From Chloroflexota bacterium (GTDB lineage Bacteria; Chloroflexota; Dehalococcoidia; Lucifugimonadales; UBA3495), in contig JAPPGG010000007.1 in NCBI GenBank assembly GCA_028875055.1, positions 1 to 64,000 of the forward strand: a stretch of DNA of 64,000 nt. The letters run 5' to 3'. The translations under genes were made by a program, and so were the position numbers. Of this stretch, positions 18,294 to 27,572 are shown in pieces (the first letter of the stretch is position 1; each line of letters opens with the position of its first letter). A model generated the notes under the pieces. It saw only the letters and a list, made by a program, of their open reading frames with translations, was not told where the DNA came from and searched no databases.

Positions 18294-19337
18294 TTACAGC
18301 TTGCCGGTTACAGTGGCAATGGCGGAGTCCCGAAGTCCCCGCCAAGTGTGGAATGTCGCATGAACCGCCGAGGGTTCGTAGCCGGAATGGACCATGCAGT
18401 CCTGGCACTGGGGATTGCCGCTGGCCCGACCATATTCTTCCCAGGACGTTTCTTCCATCAGTTCCCGAAAGGTGGCAGCATAACCGTCCTGCAGGAGGTA
18501 GCAGGGGCGCTGCCAACCGAAAATCGTATACAGTGGGTTGCCCCAAGGCGTACATTCAAACTCGCGCTTACCCATCAGAAACTGCAGAAACAGGGGCGAC
18601 TGGTTGAACCGCCAGTGCCTCTTCCGGTCAGTCAGCACCTGGGAAAATAGCTCCTTAGTTCGTTCCCGATTGAGGAAGAGGTCTTGGCCCGGGGCTTTTT
18701 CGTAGTTGAACCCGGGAGACAACATCATCCCTTCTACGTCCAGGTCCATCATCGAGTCGAAGAAATCACGGACTCGCTTGGGCTCGGCCGTGTCGAACAG
18801 GGTGGTGTTGGTGGTCACCCGAAAACCTCTCTGGACCGCGTCCCTGATTGCTTCCACGGCGATATCGTATACTCCGGTGCGGCAGACGGAGGTGTCGTGG
18901 TCCTCCCGCGGCCCGTCCAGGTGCACACTGAAGGTGAGTCTCTTGGACGGTGCAAAAACGCCCTGCTCCAGCTTTTCCTTGAGCAGCAGGGCGTTGGTGC
19001 AGAGGTAAACGTACTTCTTTCGGCGCGTAATTTCCTTGACCAACTCGCCGATGTGGGGATACAGCAGGGGTTCGCCTCCGGGTATGCTGACCACGGGCGC
19101 TCCGCACTCCTCCACGGCGTGCAGACACTGTTCTACCGTCAACGCCCGCTTGAGCACGTGAGGCGGATATTGAATTTTCCCGCAGCCGGCGCAGGCCAGG
19201 TTACAGCGAAGCAGAGGTTCCAGCATCAGCACCAGAGGATACCGCTCACGTCGCGCCAGTCGCTGCTTGAGGACATGGAGGGCGATGGTGACCACCTGCG
19301 AAATCGGCACTCTCAATTCCAGAATCCTTCGCTGCAA
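18294..19337 (-). CDS. hpnH: Adenosyl-hopene transferase, radical SAM
   Basis: Joins the 5-prime-deoxyadenosyl group to hopene (diploptene) to form adenosylhopane, the first step of extended hopanoids. The radical SAM cluster motif is CNLACAGC near residue 45, followed by GGEPLLYPHIGEL and YLCTNALLL. Conserved family blocks FSVHLDGPREDHD, TTNTTLFD, RFNQSPLFLQFLMGKREFEC and CMVHSGYEPSAV are all present; length 347 aa is normal. The track start is TTG; a GTG nine codons later (VPISQVV) matches where relatives begin and may be the true start. First gene of the operon. Confidence 0.95.
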   Translation of the reverse strand: MQRRILELRVPISQVVTIALHVLKQRLARRERYPLVLMLEPLLRCNLACAGCGKIQYPPHVLKRALTVEQCLHAVEECGAPVVSIPGGEPLLYPHIGELVKEITRRKKYVYLCTNALLLKEKLEQGVFAPSKRLTFSVHLDGPREDHDTSVCRTGVYDIAVEAIRDAVQRGFRVTTNTTLFDTAEPKRVRDFFDSMMDLDVEGMMLSPGFNYEKAPGQDLFLNRERTKELFSQVLTDRKRHWRFNQSPLFLQFLMGKREFECTPWGNPLYTIFGWQRPCYLLQDGYAATFRELMEETSWEEYGRASGNPQCQDCMVHSGYEPSAVHATFHTWRGLRDSAIATVTGKL

Positions 19338-19709
19338 GTTCTCGTGGGCAGTATATCAGAAGGCAACTGTAAGACTGCAACCAAGAGCCGGGTGATCGTG
19401 CCCGTTTCAAGTCCAAACCTGGGTAGTTGGACCCTATGTGTCAGCAGTCATCTGAAATGGAGGACAAGAATCACCGAGACTCGCGATGCTCCTATCGAAA
19501 CCGGGCTAGGGCCGCCGTATTAGTCGTAGAACGCGGGGCCAACAGGAGGTTCAAGCCGAGTTTATCAGACCTAGGGTCGCCGGATGGTCGTAGCACCGAT
19601 TATTGATTCCCTTGGCGAAGTAACAACTCCGGCCAATATGATACACGTTGTCGGAGTCGTGAAGAGCGGGGTGATATGGTTCCTTGTCCTCCTTATTGGG
19701 ATCTTCCTC
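19338..19709. other. Intergenic between P450 and hpnH
   Basis: About 370 bases with the 3-prime end of the P450 gene on one side and the 5-prime end of hpnH on the other, both on the minus strand. It should contain the hpnH operon promoter. A short plus-strand frame near 19584 contains one hydrophobic run but has no ribosome binding site and merges into antisense of the P450, so it is not called. Confidence 0.4.
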
Positions 19710-21155
19710 TTATTGCGGAGCCATTTCTTTATTGCTCCATCGCTGCGTCGCCCGGAGCCGGTAGGGATTGGGCGAAATGGACAATCCGAATGTTTCGTCT
19801 TCGGGCAGTGGGTTGCCTCCTGGAGTCTCAAAGCGAAGGCGGTGCAACATCCGCGTAACGTGCAGCCACACCGTCATCTCGGCGAAGCGGCGCCCGGGGC
19901 AGCGGCGGTGCCCAGTGCCAAAGGGGATGAAGGCGTTGCCGGTCAATGCCGGCGACGGAGAGCCGTCGGATTGGGGCAGGAAGCGCTCCGGGATGTACTC
20001 GTGGGGCGACTCCCAGAAGCGGGGGTCGTGGTGGACGGAATAGATGTTGCCCAGCACCTGTGCTCCCGCCGGAATCCGGTAGCCGCCGACCTCCGTCTCC
20101 TCCGAGGCCTTGTGCGGGACTGCCAGGGGACCGATAGTGCGATAGCGCATGGACTCGGCCAGGCAGGCGAAGGTGTAGGGCAGTCGTATCCGGTCGTCCA
20201 CCGTGGGCCGGGCGTCGGGACCAACGACCCGGTCCAGTTCTTCATGCACCCGGGCCTGTATTTCCGGGCGGTTGGCCAGCAGCAGCAGGGTCCAGTTGAC
20301 TGTCTGGGCTGAGGTGTCGGTGCCGGCGATCAACAGGTCCATGCACAGGTCCCTGGTCATGTCGGCGGTGATCTCCCCGGCCTCCTCTTTGGCCAGCATC
20401 ACCTCCACGAGGCAGGCCGGGGCAGACAGGTCCAGGCCGGGACGATTGCGGGAGCCCTCCACCAGCGCGGTGATGATGGCCGTGCCGATTTCCGACTGCG
20501 TCCTGGCCTCCTTGACCCCGCCGTTGGGCAGGAACCGTAGCCAGGGGATATAGTCGGCCAGGTTGGCAGCATTTGCATTGGCGAAAATCCAGTTGACGTG
20601 ATCCAGCAGTTCGTCCCGCAGTTCCAGGAAGTCTCCTCCGCTCTCCTCTTCCTGGCCGAAGATGCTGCGGAACATCAGAGTGGAGTTGCTGCGGGCAGTG
20701 AGTTCGATGGGTGACACCAGCGTCCCGGCGTCGCCCGCCCGTCCCATCTGCTCCACCAGGTCGTTGACCACCGTCTCGATGTAGCGTTCCCGTACGTTGT
20801 CCAGGTTGCGGGCGCTGAGCAGTTCCCGGTTGGCGAAGCGCTGCATCCGCCGCCAGTGCTCGCCGTAAGGCGCCATCACCAGGTCCTTTTGCTCGCTGAG
20901 AATATCCATGATTTCGCTGACCCAGCGGTCGGCCAGTTCCGTCTTTCCGAAGGCCTCCTGCAAAAGGTCCGGGTCGTTGATGATCACCGTAGGCACGCTG
21001 CCGAAGTGGAGCAGACAGATGTCCCCGTAGCGCCGGGCCAGCCGGTCGATGGCCAGGTGCGTGTCGTGACGTACGTCCAGCAGGGATCCGAACAGCGGAA
21101 GGCCGCGGGGACCAGGCGGCAAGCCCTTCGGTGATCTTGTGGTTGAATCGTTCAT
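19710..21155 (-). CDS. Cytochrome P450
   Basis: A heme monooxygenase of 481 aa. The heme-binding loop is FIPFGTGHRRCPGRR (ligand Cys about residue 418), the I-helix oxygen motif is AGTDTS, and the ExxR motif is ESMR. The N-terminus has the proline-rich PPGPRGLPLFGSLL typical of microsomal (class II, CYP1/2/71-like) P450s, but no membrane anchor precedes it, so it should be soluble. No ferredoxin or reductase gene is nearby. It lies directly upstream of the hopanoid operon on the same strand, which makes oxidation of a triterpenoid thinkable but unproven. Confidence 0.92.
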   Translation of the reverse strand: MNDSTTRSPKGLPPGPRGLPLFGSLLDVRHDTHLAIDRLARRYGDICLLHFGSVPTVIINDPDLLQEAFGKTELADRWVSEIMDILSEQKDLVMAPYGEHWRRMQRFANRELLSARNLDNVRERYIETVVNDLVEQMGRAGDAGTLVSPIELTARSNSTLMFRSIFGQEEESGGDFLELRDELLDHVNWIFANANAANLADYIPWLRFLPNGGVKEARTQSEIGTAIITALVEGSRNRPGLDLSAPACLVEVMLAKEEAGEITADMTRDLCMDLLIAGTDTSAQTVNWTLLLLANRPEIQARVHEELDRVVGPDARPTVDDRIRLPYTFACLAESMRYRTIGPLAVPHKASEETEVGGYRIPAGAQVLGNIYSVHHDPRFWESPHEYIPERFLPQSDGSPSPALTGNAFIPFGTGHRRCPGRRFAEMTVWLHVTRMLHRLRFETPGGNPLPEDETFGLSISPNPYRLRATQRWSNKEMAPQ

Positions 21156-21938
21156 TTCGGCGGCTTCCGGTCCTGGCCCTCTGGTCTACGTTGCGGGTAT
21201 GACTGTAGCAGACCAGGAATGGAACGGAAAGAGCGACCGCCGGGTCCTGGAGACCGTACGGCCTTTCGCCGGGCAGGATGCCGAACCCTCCGCTGGCTAT
21301 AGGCCCGGATATAAGCTTAATGCCCCTGAGGCCTCGACGGTCCAGCATTGGAGTTTTTCTCCCCGAAGCTTGCGCAAGAGAATCGTAATCAGTGGTCAGA
21401 TGAAATTCCATAGGCCGCAATCGGCAAACTGAACACCCTTGCAAGGAGCGGCGGGCTGAGGCTGGTATCCTCAGGCAGGGCGGGATATCTGGAGTCTCCA
21501 AGGATTGCTCCCCAATCTGATTCGGCATATTTATCGGGCGGATTGCCCGGGGGTGGCAGGTGGGCCAAGCGGCCACTCGATCCCCCAATAAGCGAGCCGG
21601 AATTCCTATTAGTACTCAGTGGCGACTTTTCAGCTCTGGGCCTCCAGCGCGTCGGCCCATCGGCGCAACTGATCGGTGTATCTGATGTTGTACCGCACTT
21701 GCACGGAGCCGCTGTAGATTCTCGTCCAAGGCAGGCGATCGTGCTGCGCCATGCCTACAAGGGGTCTGGGCAGGTTGGAGTAGTCAAAGCAGGGGACCAT
21801 GTTTCGCAGGAAGGGCATGTGCGGCAAGCCCCTTCGTACCAGGTTCGGAGGGCAGGGAACGGCTGGTGGACGCGGTAATATACGCCGAGTTAAGCAGCAA
21901 TCCGACGCTGCGGCCGGCAATAGGGAATGCCGTCAAAA
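21156..21938. other. Intergenic with a possible gene remnant
   Basis: About 780 bases. On the minus strand, 21630-21920 carries an open frame ending YSGSVQVRYNIRYTDQLRRWADAL (in part), which reads like the C-terminus of a real protein, but no start, domain or family could be recognised. The rest appears non-coding. The region borders a decayed transposase, so truncation by insertion is plausible. Confidence 0.35.
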
Positions 21939-22680
21939 TTATGTGATCCCGGAAGCATGCGCGCGGACTTGGCAGATAACCAGGAAGGAGGCTTTGTTCT
22001 TGGCATATCGGGTAGCTGCTGCCTTACATCGTTTGAAGAAAAGGAATGCGTTGTCAAGCAAATGACGTAGTTTGTACAGGACCTGGTCGCAATGGATGGG
22101 TTCCTTGCGATGGCTTCTTGGCGGTATCGCCCGCTGAATTCCCCAAGCCTCGGCTTCAGCCGCGATGGAGTCGGTGTCGTAGCCTCGGTCGGCCAGCAGA
22201 TATTCGGCTAAGATTTCAGCAATCAATGCATGAGCTTGGGTGCAGTCCGCTACCGCTTCCTTGCCCAGCTCCTTACGCACTGGCATACCGAGAGAATCTA
22301 CCGCCCAGTGCAGTTTGCTGTTCAGACCCCTTTTGTACGCCCTATGGCCTGATAGCATCCCTGGGCTCCAGTCATATGGAGATGGACCTTGATGTAGCTG
22401 GCGTCTATCATCAGCCACTCAAAGTCGGGTTCGTCGAAGAGGGGTTTCACCAACCGCTCCCAAACGCCTTGATCGCGCCAGCGATAAAATCGACTATTGG
22501 TATTCTTCCAATCCTCATAGTCCGGCGGCAGATCCCGCCAAGGATCCTCAGTACGCAAGATCAAGACACCGCGTTGAGAAACAGGCGGTTGTCCCGGGCC
22601 GGCCGACCCCTCTTGGCATTGTCCCCAGGCAAATTCAAGAACCCCGAATTCGAGCTGGCCTTTTACCTGTAGGAAGTATC
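21939..22680 (-). pseudogene. Decayed IS5-family transposase
   Basis: Minus-strand frames that join into one IS5-type transposase. Near 22590-22650 the sequence encodes KRGRPARDNRLFLNAV in one frame; 22322-22564 reads ILRTEDPWRDLPPDYEDWKN and MIDASYIKVHLHMTGAQG; 21939-22418 reads YKRGLNSKLHWAVDSLGMPVR, LLADRGYDTDSI and IPPRSHRKEP. Thus at least two frameshifts break the gene. DDE residues are visible in DASYIK and ADRGYD. Terminal repeats were not identified. It is a different IS5 copy from the fragment at 13.2-13.5 kb. Confidence 0.8.
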
Positions 22681-22856
22681 CCGGCTTCAGTCCATGACAA
22701 GGCAGGCTTGGGACACAATCCCCAACTGCCTGGCCAATCCAGTGGGCCCAGCTAGGCCTTCGAGACTGTTTAATGCTCCACAGTTATCTGACACTCCTTC
22801 CCCTGCATCGAGAGCATTGAATTGCTATATTCATTGAATGTCAGATTGAATCTTAA

Positions 22857-23189
22857 CTATTGCGATGAATCAAAGACAGTCCCCGGGTCTTCAGCCATTA
22901 GCTTAGCAAGCAGTTGTCGCTTAACCTGGCGGGGCTTGGTCTTCCCCTCCTCCCAGGACTGCACCGTCTTTTCGTGAACTCCAACAGTCTCGGCAAGTCC
23001 CTTTCTTGTCAGCCCAGCCTGGATTCGCACCTGCTTGACCCATGAGCTTATTGGCGGTTCAGTGCTTGAGACCTCTTGGATTTTCACCAAGACCGGAATA
23101 ATAGGGTACTGCGGCTCAAGGCCTCCCCCGTCTCCACCAACGCCTCTTTTACCTTTCCCCTCGGACTCTTCCGCCTCAAGCTGTTTCAA
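22857..23189 (-). CDS. XRE-family helix-turn-helix protein
   Basis: The C-terminal half carries a helix-turn-helix WVKQVRIQAGLTRKGLAETV followed by GVHEKTVQSWEEGKTKPR, the usual XRE recognition pattern. The N-terminal 40 residues are charged and Gly-rich and may not be translated; the likely functional start is within or just before PIIPVLVKIQEV. It may be a small transcription regulator or an orphan antitoxin (NadS-like); no toxin gene is adjacent. It lies next to the decayed IS5 element. Confidence 0.55.
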   Translation of the reverse strand: MKQLEAEESEGKGKRGVGGDGGGLEPQYPIIPVLVKIQEVSSTEPPISSWVKQVRIQAGLTRKGLAETVGVHEKTVQSWEEGKTKPRQVKRQLLAKLMAEDPGTVFDSSQ

Positions 23190-23324
23190 ACTGCGGCTGC
23201 CTCTTTCCGGTCCCCTTCAGAGACGGCCCTGTTGACCAGTCCGCGTCCCTGGCGGCGCTTCTGCGTCGGAAGATGGCGGGACTGAGTCCTTCTAGCCCCT
23301 GAAACTTCAGGGCAGCCGGACCCT

Positions 23325-23825
23325 TCAACTGGGCGAACGGCGGAAACCCGGGGCGAGGCCGGCCGCTACCGAGTCCAGCAGCAGTTCCACGCACCTGGAT
23401 GCCCGGCGGTTGCGGGTGTCGGCCTTCCTGGCCTGGCCCACGTGGTTACAATAGGCTTTCTTGTGGGAATAGGACAGGTCATCGAAGATTTGCTGCGCTC
23501 CGGGTTGGGACTGCAGCGCTTCCGCCAATTCGGGCGGCACTGCCACGGTACGGACCCCCGATTCCCTTTCCAGGGTTACTTCGGCAACGTCTCCCGCGTC
23601 AACGCCGGCCCGGTCGCGAATCTCCTTTTTGACCACCAGGATGTGGACGCCTTCGCCCTGGGGCAGCAGGGAGTTTTCGTAGGGGACTCCGTTGATGGAG
23701 CCCTTAACCGGCACCTGCCCCTTCACTCCGAATTCTTCCGCCACGGTGAAGGGTATCCGTACAAAGGTCCATGCCCCCTGCTTGTCGGGTCTTTCCAGCG
23801 TGGCTTCAAACCTGTAAACGCTCAT
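23325..23825 (-). CDS. DUF1905 / YdeI-like protein
   Basis: The true gene is the last part of a long track ORF, starting MSVYRFEATLERPDKQGA at 23825 (166 aa). It has a DUF1905 barrel (WTFVRIPFTVAEEFGVKGQV...SLLPQGEGVHILVVKKEIRD, in part) and a C-terminal YdeI/OmpD-associated helical tail (PPELAEALQSQPGAQQIFDDLSYSHKKAYCNHV, in part) with the conserved SxxxKxxxCNHV pattern. The function of such proteins is poorly known. It follows the alpha-E gene by 35 bases and may belong to the same operon. Confidence 0.8.
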   Translation of the reverse strand: MSVYRFEATLERPDKQGAWTFVRIPFTVAEEFGVKGQVPVKGSINGVPYENSLLPQGEGVHILVVKKEIRDRAGVDAGDVAEVTLERESGVRTVAVPPELAEALQSQPGAQQIFDDLSYSHKKAYCNHVGQARKADTRNRRASRCVELLLDSVAAGLAPGFRRSPS

Positions 23826-23860
23826 AGATTTACGTTCCAACGCCCATTTGACCGCCGCCG

Positions 23861-24388
23861 CTACTGCTGCACGAAACGGCGGAACACCTCCTCCTCGGTC
23901 AAGGACTCCCGGCTGAACCACTGGTCCTCGATGGTTGCGTTGATTTGCGCCAGGTGGGAGGCGATGCCCTGGGTTACGGCAAGCACCTGTTCCGGGGTTT
24001 CCATAGAAGAAGCGTCGGTTTCCTGCAGGTCCAGAATAGCTGCGGCGATGGCCCGAATCAACTCCAGCGGCGCCACCTGGGTAGCGTTCATCCGGGCGTT
24101 GGCCAGGCAGTGAAGCGCCGAGGAGGTGGTATCGTGCAACAGAACATCGGTCGCCACTGTCTCTTCCCGTTCCACCTGCATGCCGACCATCTGGGCGACT
24201 GAGACCAGGGCGGTACGCAGACCCGCCGTGCCCGTGCCGTTGGCGGCGCTCTGTCGGGCCGCTGAACTGACGGCCCGGTTGATGGCCTCTGCCCGTTCCA
24301 GCCACCGCCCCAGCCAGATGAGACTATATACTCGCGAGTCGGTCAGCCATGTGGCATTCCCTGCCGCCAGTGACCTGGGGTCTGTCAT
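23861..24388 (-). CDS. Short alpha-E domain protein (DUF403-like)
   Basis: A 175-aa all-helical protein. The start region GRWLERAEAINRAVSSAARQ fits the alpha-E family hallmark (WLGRYxERAE), and its position between a transglutaminase and upstream of a DUF1905 gene fits the family's habit of travelling with circularly permuted ATP-grasp proteins. Typical alpha-E proteins are about 300 aa; this one is little more than half of that, so it is either a short subtype or a reduced form. A purine-rich patch with AGG lies before the ATG. The molecular role is thought to involve peptide tagging but is not established. Confidence 0.65.
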   Translation of the reverse strand: MTDPRSLAAGNATWLTDSRVYSLIWLGRWLERAEAINRAVSSAARQSAANGTGTAGLRTALVSVAQMVGMQVEREETVATDVLLHDTTSSALHCLANARMNATQVAPLELIRAIAAAILDLQETDASSMETPEQVLAVTQGIASHLAQINATIEDQWFSRESLTEEEVFRRFVQQ

Positions 24389-24409
24389 AAAAAAACCTGC
24401 CTCTGCCTG

Positions 24410-25312
24410 CTATTGTCCAGGATCAATCAATCTGAAGGCGTCATCAAAGGTAATGTTGTCGCGCCCAATGTGGACCTGGGCCACTGCCGAGTGGAGCCTG
24501 CCCGTTCCCCTGGAAACGAAGGAACCCTCTATTGGCGCCGCCTCCGAATAGTCCCGCCCAACGGAGAATTTCAGCAGTTCGCCGTGCCCGGCCACTGCCT
24601 CCCCCCTGGTCGGGTCCGAAGGTATCCAGCCCTGCTGCGGGTGCCAGAATTCCAGCCAGGCGTGAGTCTCGCCAACTTCGGCGGTCAACAGGCCGCAAAC
24701 ATAGCGGCAGGGAATTCCCAGGGCTTTGAGCAATCCCATGGCCAGGTGCGCCATGTCCTGGCAAACTCCCACGCCGGCGTCCAGAACCTCCTCCGCGGTG
24801 GTGCTGACGCTTGTGCTTTCCTTTACGTACTGGATATTCCGGTACACCCAGTCGGTAACCCTTTCCACCGTTTCCACCAAACCGGCCCCTCTTCCTGCGA
24901 TGCTGGTGGCGTGCTGTACCAGTAGTTCGGGGTGAACCAGGGACGTGGCGGTCAGGTATTGCTCCAGGGCCCAGTCGCCGGAAATTTCGCCGGGGTTAGC
25001 CTCCACGGGGTGAGCGAAGGGACTTTCAAAACGGACCACGCCAATGGAGAGGACGGTGAGTTCGTGGTGAGGTGTCGTTATCCGGGCGCGGTGGGTGACG
25101 TTTCCGTAAGGGTCGTGGAAGAGGACGCGACGGCTGACCGGTCGAGTAATGATTTCGGCGGAGACGGGGGTTTGATAGGAGTCTGCGGCCGCAGTCAACC
25201 GGATGAAGTTGTCGTTCTGGACGACCACGTCGCTGTAAACGTACCGGGCGGCGTACCCATAGGCTGCGACAATGGTCGTGTCGCTTAGCGAACCACCCAG
25301 GTCGGTTTGCAT
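24410..25312 (-). CDS. Transglutaminase-like cysteine protease family protein
   Basis: A 300-aa protein with an N-terminal beta domain (residues about 10-130) of the bacterial transglutaminase-associated type, and a catalytic domain with Cys in GVCQDMAHLAMGLLKALGIP (about residue 183), His in ETHAWLEFWHPQQGW and Asp in IPSDPTRG, giving a complete C-H-D triad. It overlaps the end of the ATP-grasp gene by 28 bases and is followed by alpha-E at 21 bases, so the genes are co-transcribed. The set is a known conserved module proposed to form and process peptide bonds. Confidence 0.88.
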   Translation of the reverse strand: MQTDLGGSLSDTTIVAAYGYAARYVYSDVVVQNDNFIRLTAAADSYQTPVSAEIITRPVSRRVLFHDPYGNVTHRARITTPHHELTVLSIGVVRFESPFAHPVEANPGEISGDWALEQYLTATSLVHPELLVQHATSIAGRGAGLVETVERVTDWVYRNIQYVKESTSVSTTAEEVLDAGVGVCQDMAHLAMGLLKALGIPCRYVCGLLTAEVGETHAWLEFWHPQQGWIPSDPTRGEAVAGHGELLKFSVGRDYSEAAPIEGSFVSRGTGRLHSAVAQVHIGRDNITFDDAFRLIDPGQ

Positions 25313-26664
25313 AGGCCACCCGATGAGTTATTTGTTATGCGGCTGTTGGCCTGGGAAACCCGGGTCAGGCCACCAGGGAAGGCCGTGGTCTCGCCCCGGC
25401 CGTTCTGTACGGCGAATACCCGCAGGTCTATGTACCGGTCCTCGAATTCTCCCGTCCCATCATCGAATATCAGATGCCTCGAAAAGTCAAGGGTTTCCTG
25501 GGCGACAAACATTCGCGGCTGCTCAACGATTCTCCGCCCCAACTGAATGCGAGACTCTTCGTCCAGGTCTGGCATCACGTAAACTCCCAGCCCTCCGTAG
25601 CCCTGCCGCGTTTTGATCACCATCCTGTCCAGGTTTTGGATGACATAATGGCGACTCTCGGCGTACCGCAGGTCGTAGCTGACCGCCTGGTCCAGCACGG
25701 GTTCCTCGCCCAGATAGTGGCGTATCATCTCCGGCACCCACTGGAAGACCAGCTTGTCGTCGGCCGCGCTGGTGCCCATTCCGTTTACCAGCGCCACCTT
25801 GCCCTCCAGGTAGGCGTCGGTAAGCCCCGGGACGAAAATCTCCAGGTCTTCTACCCGGCGGTAAACCAGGTCCACCGCCACGCTGCCGCCAGGGCCCTTC
25901 AGCATCACCCGGCCTTCGGCGCCGATGTATAAGTCTGAACCCTCTACCAGGGGAATTCCCAGCAACTCTGCCAGGTAACGGTGCTCGAAGAAGGCGGCCC
26001 CCAGCTTGCTGTCCGTAAGCAGCACACATACCGGGTCTTCCCCGTCGCAAAGGGAATGAAACATATCGCGATACGTTTCCCTGATATCGAAGGGCACAAT
26101 GTCGTATGCCGAAACTAACTCCGGCATCAATTTCTCCAGCAGCTGGCAAGACTTGAGCTGGTAAGTGATTCCGGAAGGGATGCGCAGATTGTCCTCCAGC
26201 ACCACGTACCGGCCATCCTCCAGGCGCACCAGGTCGGAGCCGTAAATATGGACGAAAACATCCCTGGCGGGCCGAAAGTCCTGGTACTCCGGATAGAAGT
26301 ACTGGCAAGAGTAGATGACATCCTCCGGGACTACGGACTGCTGGCCGTTATACAGGTCCGTCAGGAACAGATTCAATGCCTTAAGGCGCTGCGAAACGCC
26401 GGCGCTGATCACCTCCCACTCCCGCCGGGGAACCACCCGGGGAATCCAGTCAATGGGGATGGAGCGATAAACCCTCGGGTCCAGGAGAAACGAGAAGGCA
26501 TCCAGCTGGGCCTCCCTCCTGCCCTGTCGCCACAGGTCGCCCAGCCGGTCCTTGCCAAGGCCTTCCAGCAACTGAAAGGCGGCCTGGTATTCGGGCCGGA
26601 TTCTCCCTTGGGAATCCAGGTACTCCCTGGGGTCGCCTGCGGGGTTTGCCAGCACGGGAATCAT
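25285..26664 (-). CDS. Circularly permuted ATP-grasp type 2 protein (DUF404/DUF407)
   Basis: A 459-aa predicted ATP-dependent carboxylate-amine ligase. Recognisable blocks are RPLDWIPRVV-like IPIDWIPRVVPRREW, LNLFLTDLYNGQQSV, GSDLVRLEDGRYVVLEDNLRIPSGITY (in part), LEDN being the nucleotide/metal site, DLVYRRVEDLE, LVNGMGTSAADDKLV and VIKTRQGYGGLGVYV. The usual length is about 470 aa. It heads the minus-strand operon with the transglutaminase, alpha-E and DUF1905 proteins. No clear ribosome binding site precedes the ATG. Confidence 0.9.
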   Translation of the reverse strand: MIPVLANPAGDPREYLDSQGRIRPEYQAAFQLLEGLGKDRLGDLWRQGRREAQLDAFSFLLDPRVYRSIPIDWIPRVVPRREWEVISAGVSQRLKALNLFLTDLYNGQQSVVPEDVIYSCQYFYPEYQDFRPARDVFVHIYGSDLVRLEDGRYVVLEDNLRIPSGITYQLKSCQLLEKLMPELVSAYDIVPFDIRETYRDMFHSLCDGEDPVCVLLTDSKLGAAFFEHRYLAELLGIPLVEGSDLYIGAEGRVMLKGPGGSVAVDLVYRRVEDLEIFVPGLTDAYLEGKVALVNGMGTSAADDKLVFQWVPEMIRHYLGEEPVLDQAVSYDLRYAESRHYVIQNLDRMVIKTRQGYGGLGVYVMPDLDEESRIQLGRRIVEQPRMFVAQETLDFSRHLIFDDGTGEFEDRYIDLRVFAVQNGRGETTAFPGGLTRVSQANSRITNNSSGGLCKPTWVVR

Positions 26665-27040
26665 ATGCAGTTATCTCAAAGTGATGAGTTATTCGACACT
26701 GGTAAACAGGATAGCGGAATGTCGTTAACGGAGCATTACCGGTCAACAGGATTCAACAGGATATTGTTTACGAATTCAACACATCCTGAGGGAAGCGACG
26801 GGTGACAGGGCCAGGTCACTGCCGGCTCCCGGGTTCCAATACTCATCACCCGTGCCGCCCCTAGTAATTCGGTGACACTGGAAAGGGTTGGGCTGTACGC
26901 ACTTGGAACGAGGGGTGGCGGAAAGGGCCCGCGGAACCGCTCCAGGTCTCTGTCGGGCCCATCCCCGCCGTTTGCAATGCCCGGGACCGCATTGTTATGG
27001 TCCTGCTGCACATTGCCCGGGGGTGTTCCTGGCGAAAGGC
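26665..27040. other. Intergenic, no gene seen
   Basis: About 375 bases between two minus-strand genes. The half next to the ATP-grasp gene (26665-26770) is AT-richer and contains two imperfect GTGATGAGTTATT-like and ATTACCGGTCAACAGGATTC stretches; this is where its promoter would be. Nothing else was recognised. Confidence 0.35.
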
Positions 27041-27388
27041 CTAGCCCCGGTATGCTGTCGCCTTGTCCAGCATCAGGCAGGGCTCTCCCCACTGGCTCGG
27101 GTCGTTCAGGTCCCATTCGGCATCATCATCCCCGGGTTTGAGCCGGATGCCTTCGCTGCCTCCGAAGACCAGCAGTATCACCCCGTCTCCCGAGTCTTCG
27201 GCCAGGGCGGCCATGGCCTGGCAGGGGCCGTCCTCCTCCCATCCCACCACCTGGCACCAGGCGTCCTGGCCGGAGAGGTCCGCGGTCACCACCCGGGTGA
27301 GGGGCTTGGGGTCTTCCAGCAGGTCAAAAACCCGGTCCAGGGCCAGGGGACTGTTTCCCCCGTCGTTTACTTCCACTTCGTAGAGCAT
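27041..27388 (-). CDS. Unrecognised acidic 115-aa protein
   Basis: A small soluble, acidic protein with no signal or membrane segment, for example VNDGGNSPLALDRVFDLLED and VVTADLSGQDAWCQVVGWEE. The codon use and an AGGA sequence before the ATG support a real gene. No family recognised. It stands alone between the ATP-grasp operon (same strand) and the divergent LLM oxidoreductase gene, sharing a short 180-base upstream region with the latter. Confidence 0.55.
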   Translation of the reverse strand: MLYEVEVNDGGNSPLALDRVFDLLEDPKPLTRVVTADLSGQDAWCQVVGWEEDGPCQAMAALAEDSGDGVILLVFGGSEGIRLKPGDDDAEWDLNDPSQWGEPCLMLDKATAYRG

Positions 27389-27572
27389 GGCTCGATTCCT
27401 GATTTCAGAGATTCACTGACCGAAACTTATTCCAGGTGAAGGGCGGGCGGTCCCGCCATGCGCGCCGGCGGGTTCAAGCCCCGGCCCGGCGCTCTTGATT
27501 TTCCGCCTTTCTTTCTCCCCTGACAATCCTCTATACTTACGCCAAATCCCCAAGCAGCCCAAGGAGGCGGTT

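Noticed and set aside
20242-21588. 448-aa minus-strand ORF
   Set aside because: It is a Gly/Pro/Arg-rich shadow in another frame of the cytochrome P450 gene, which has all the family motifs.
23325-24305. Full 326-aa ORF as one gene
   Set aside because: Only the last 166 residues are protein-like (DUF1905/YdeI); the first half is a shadow of the alpha-E gene.
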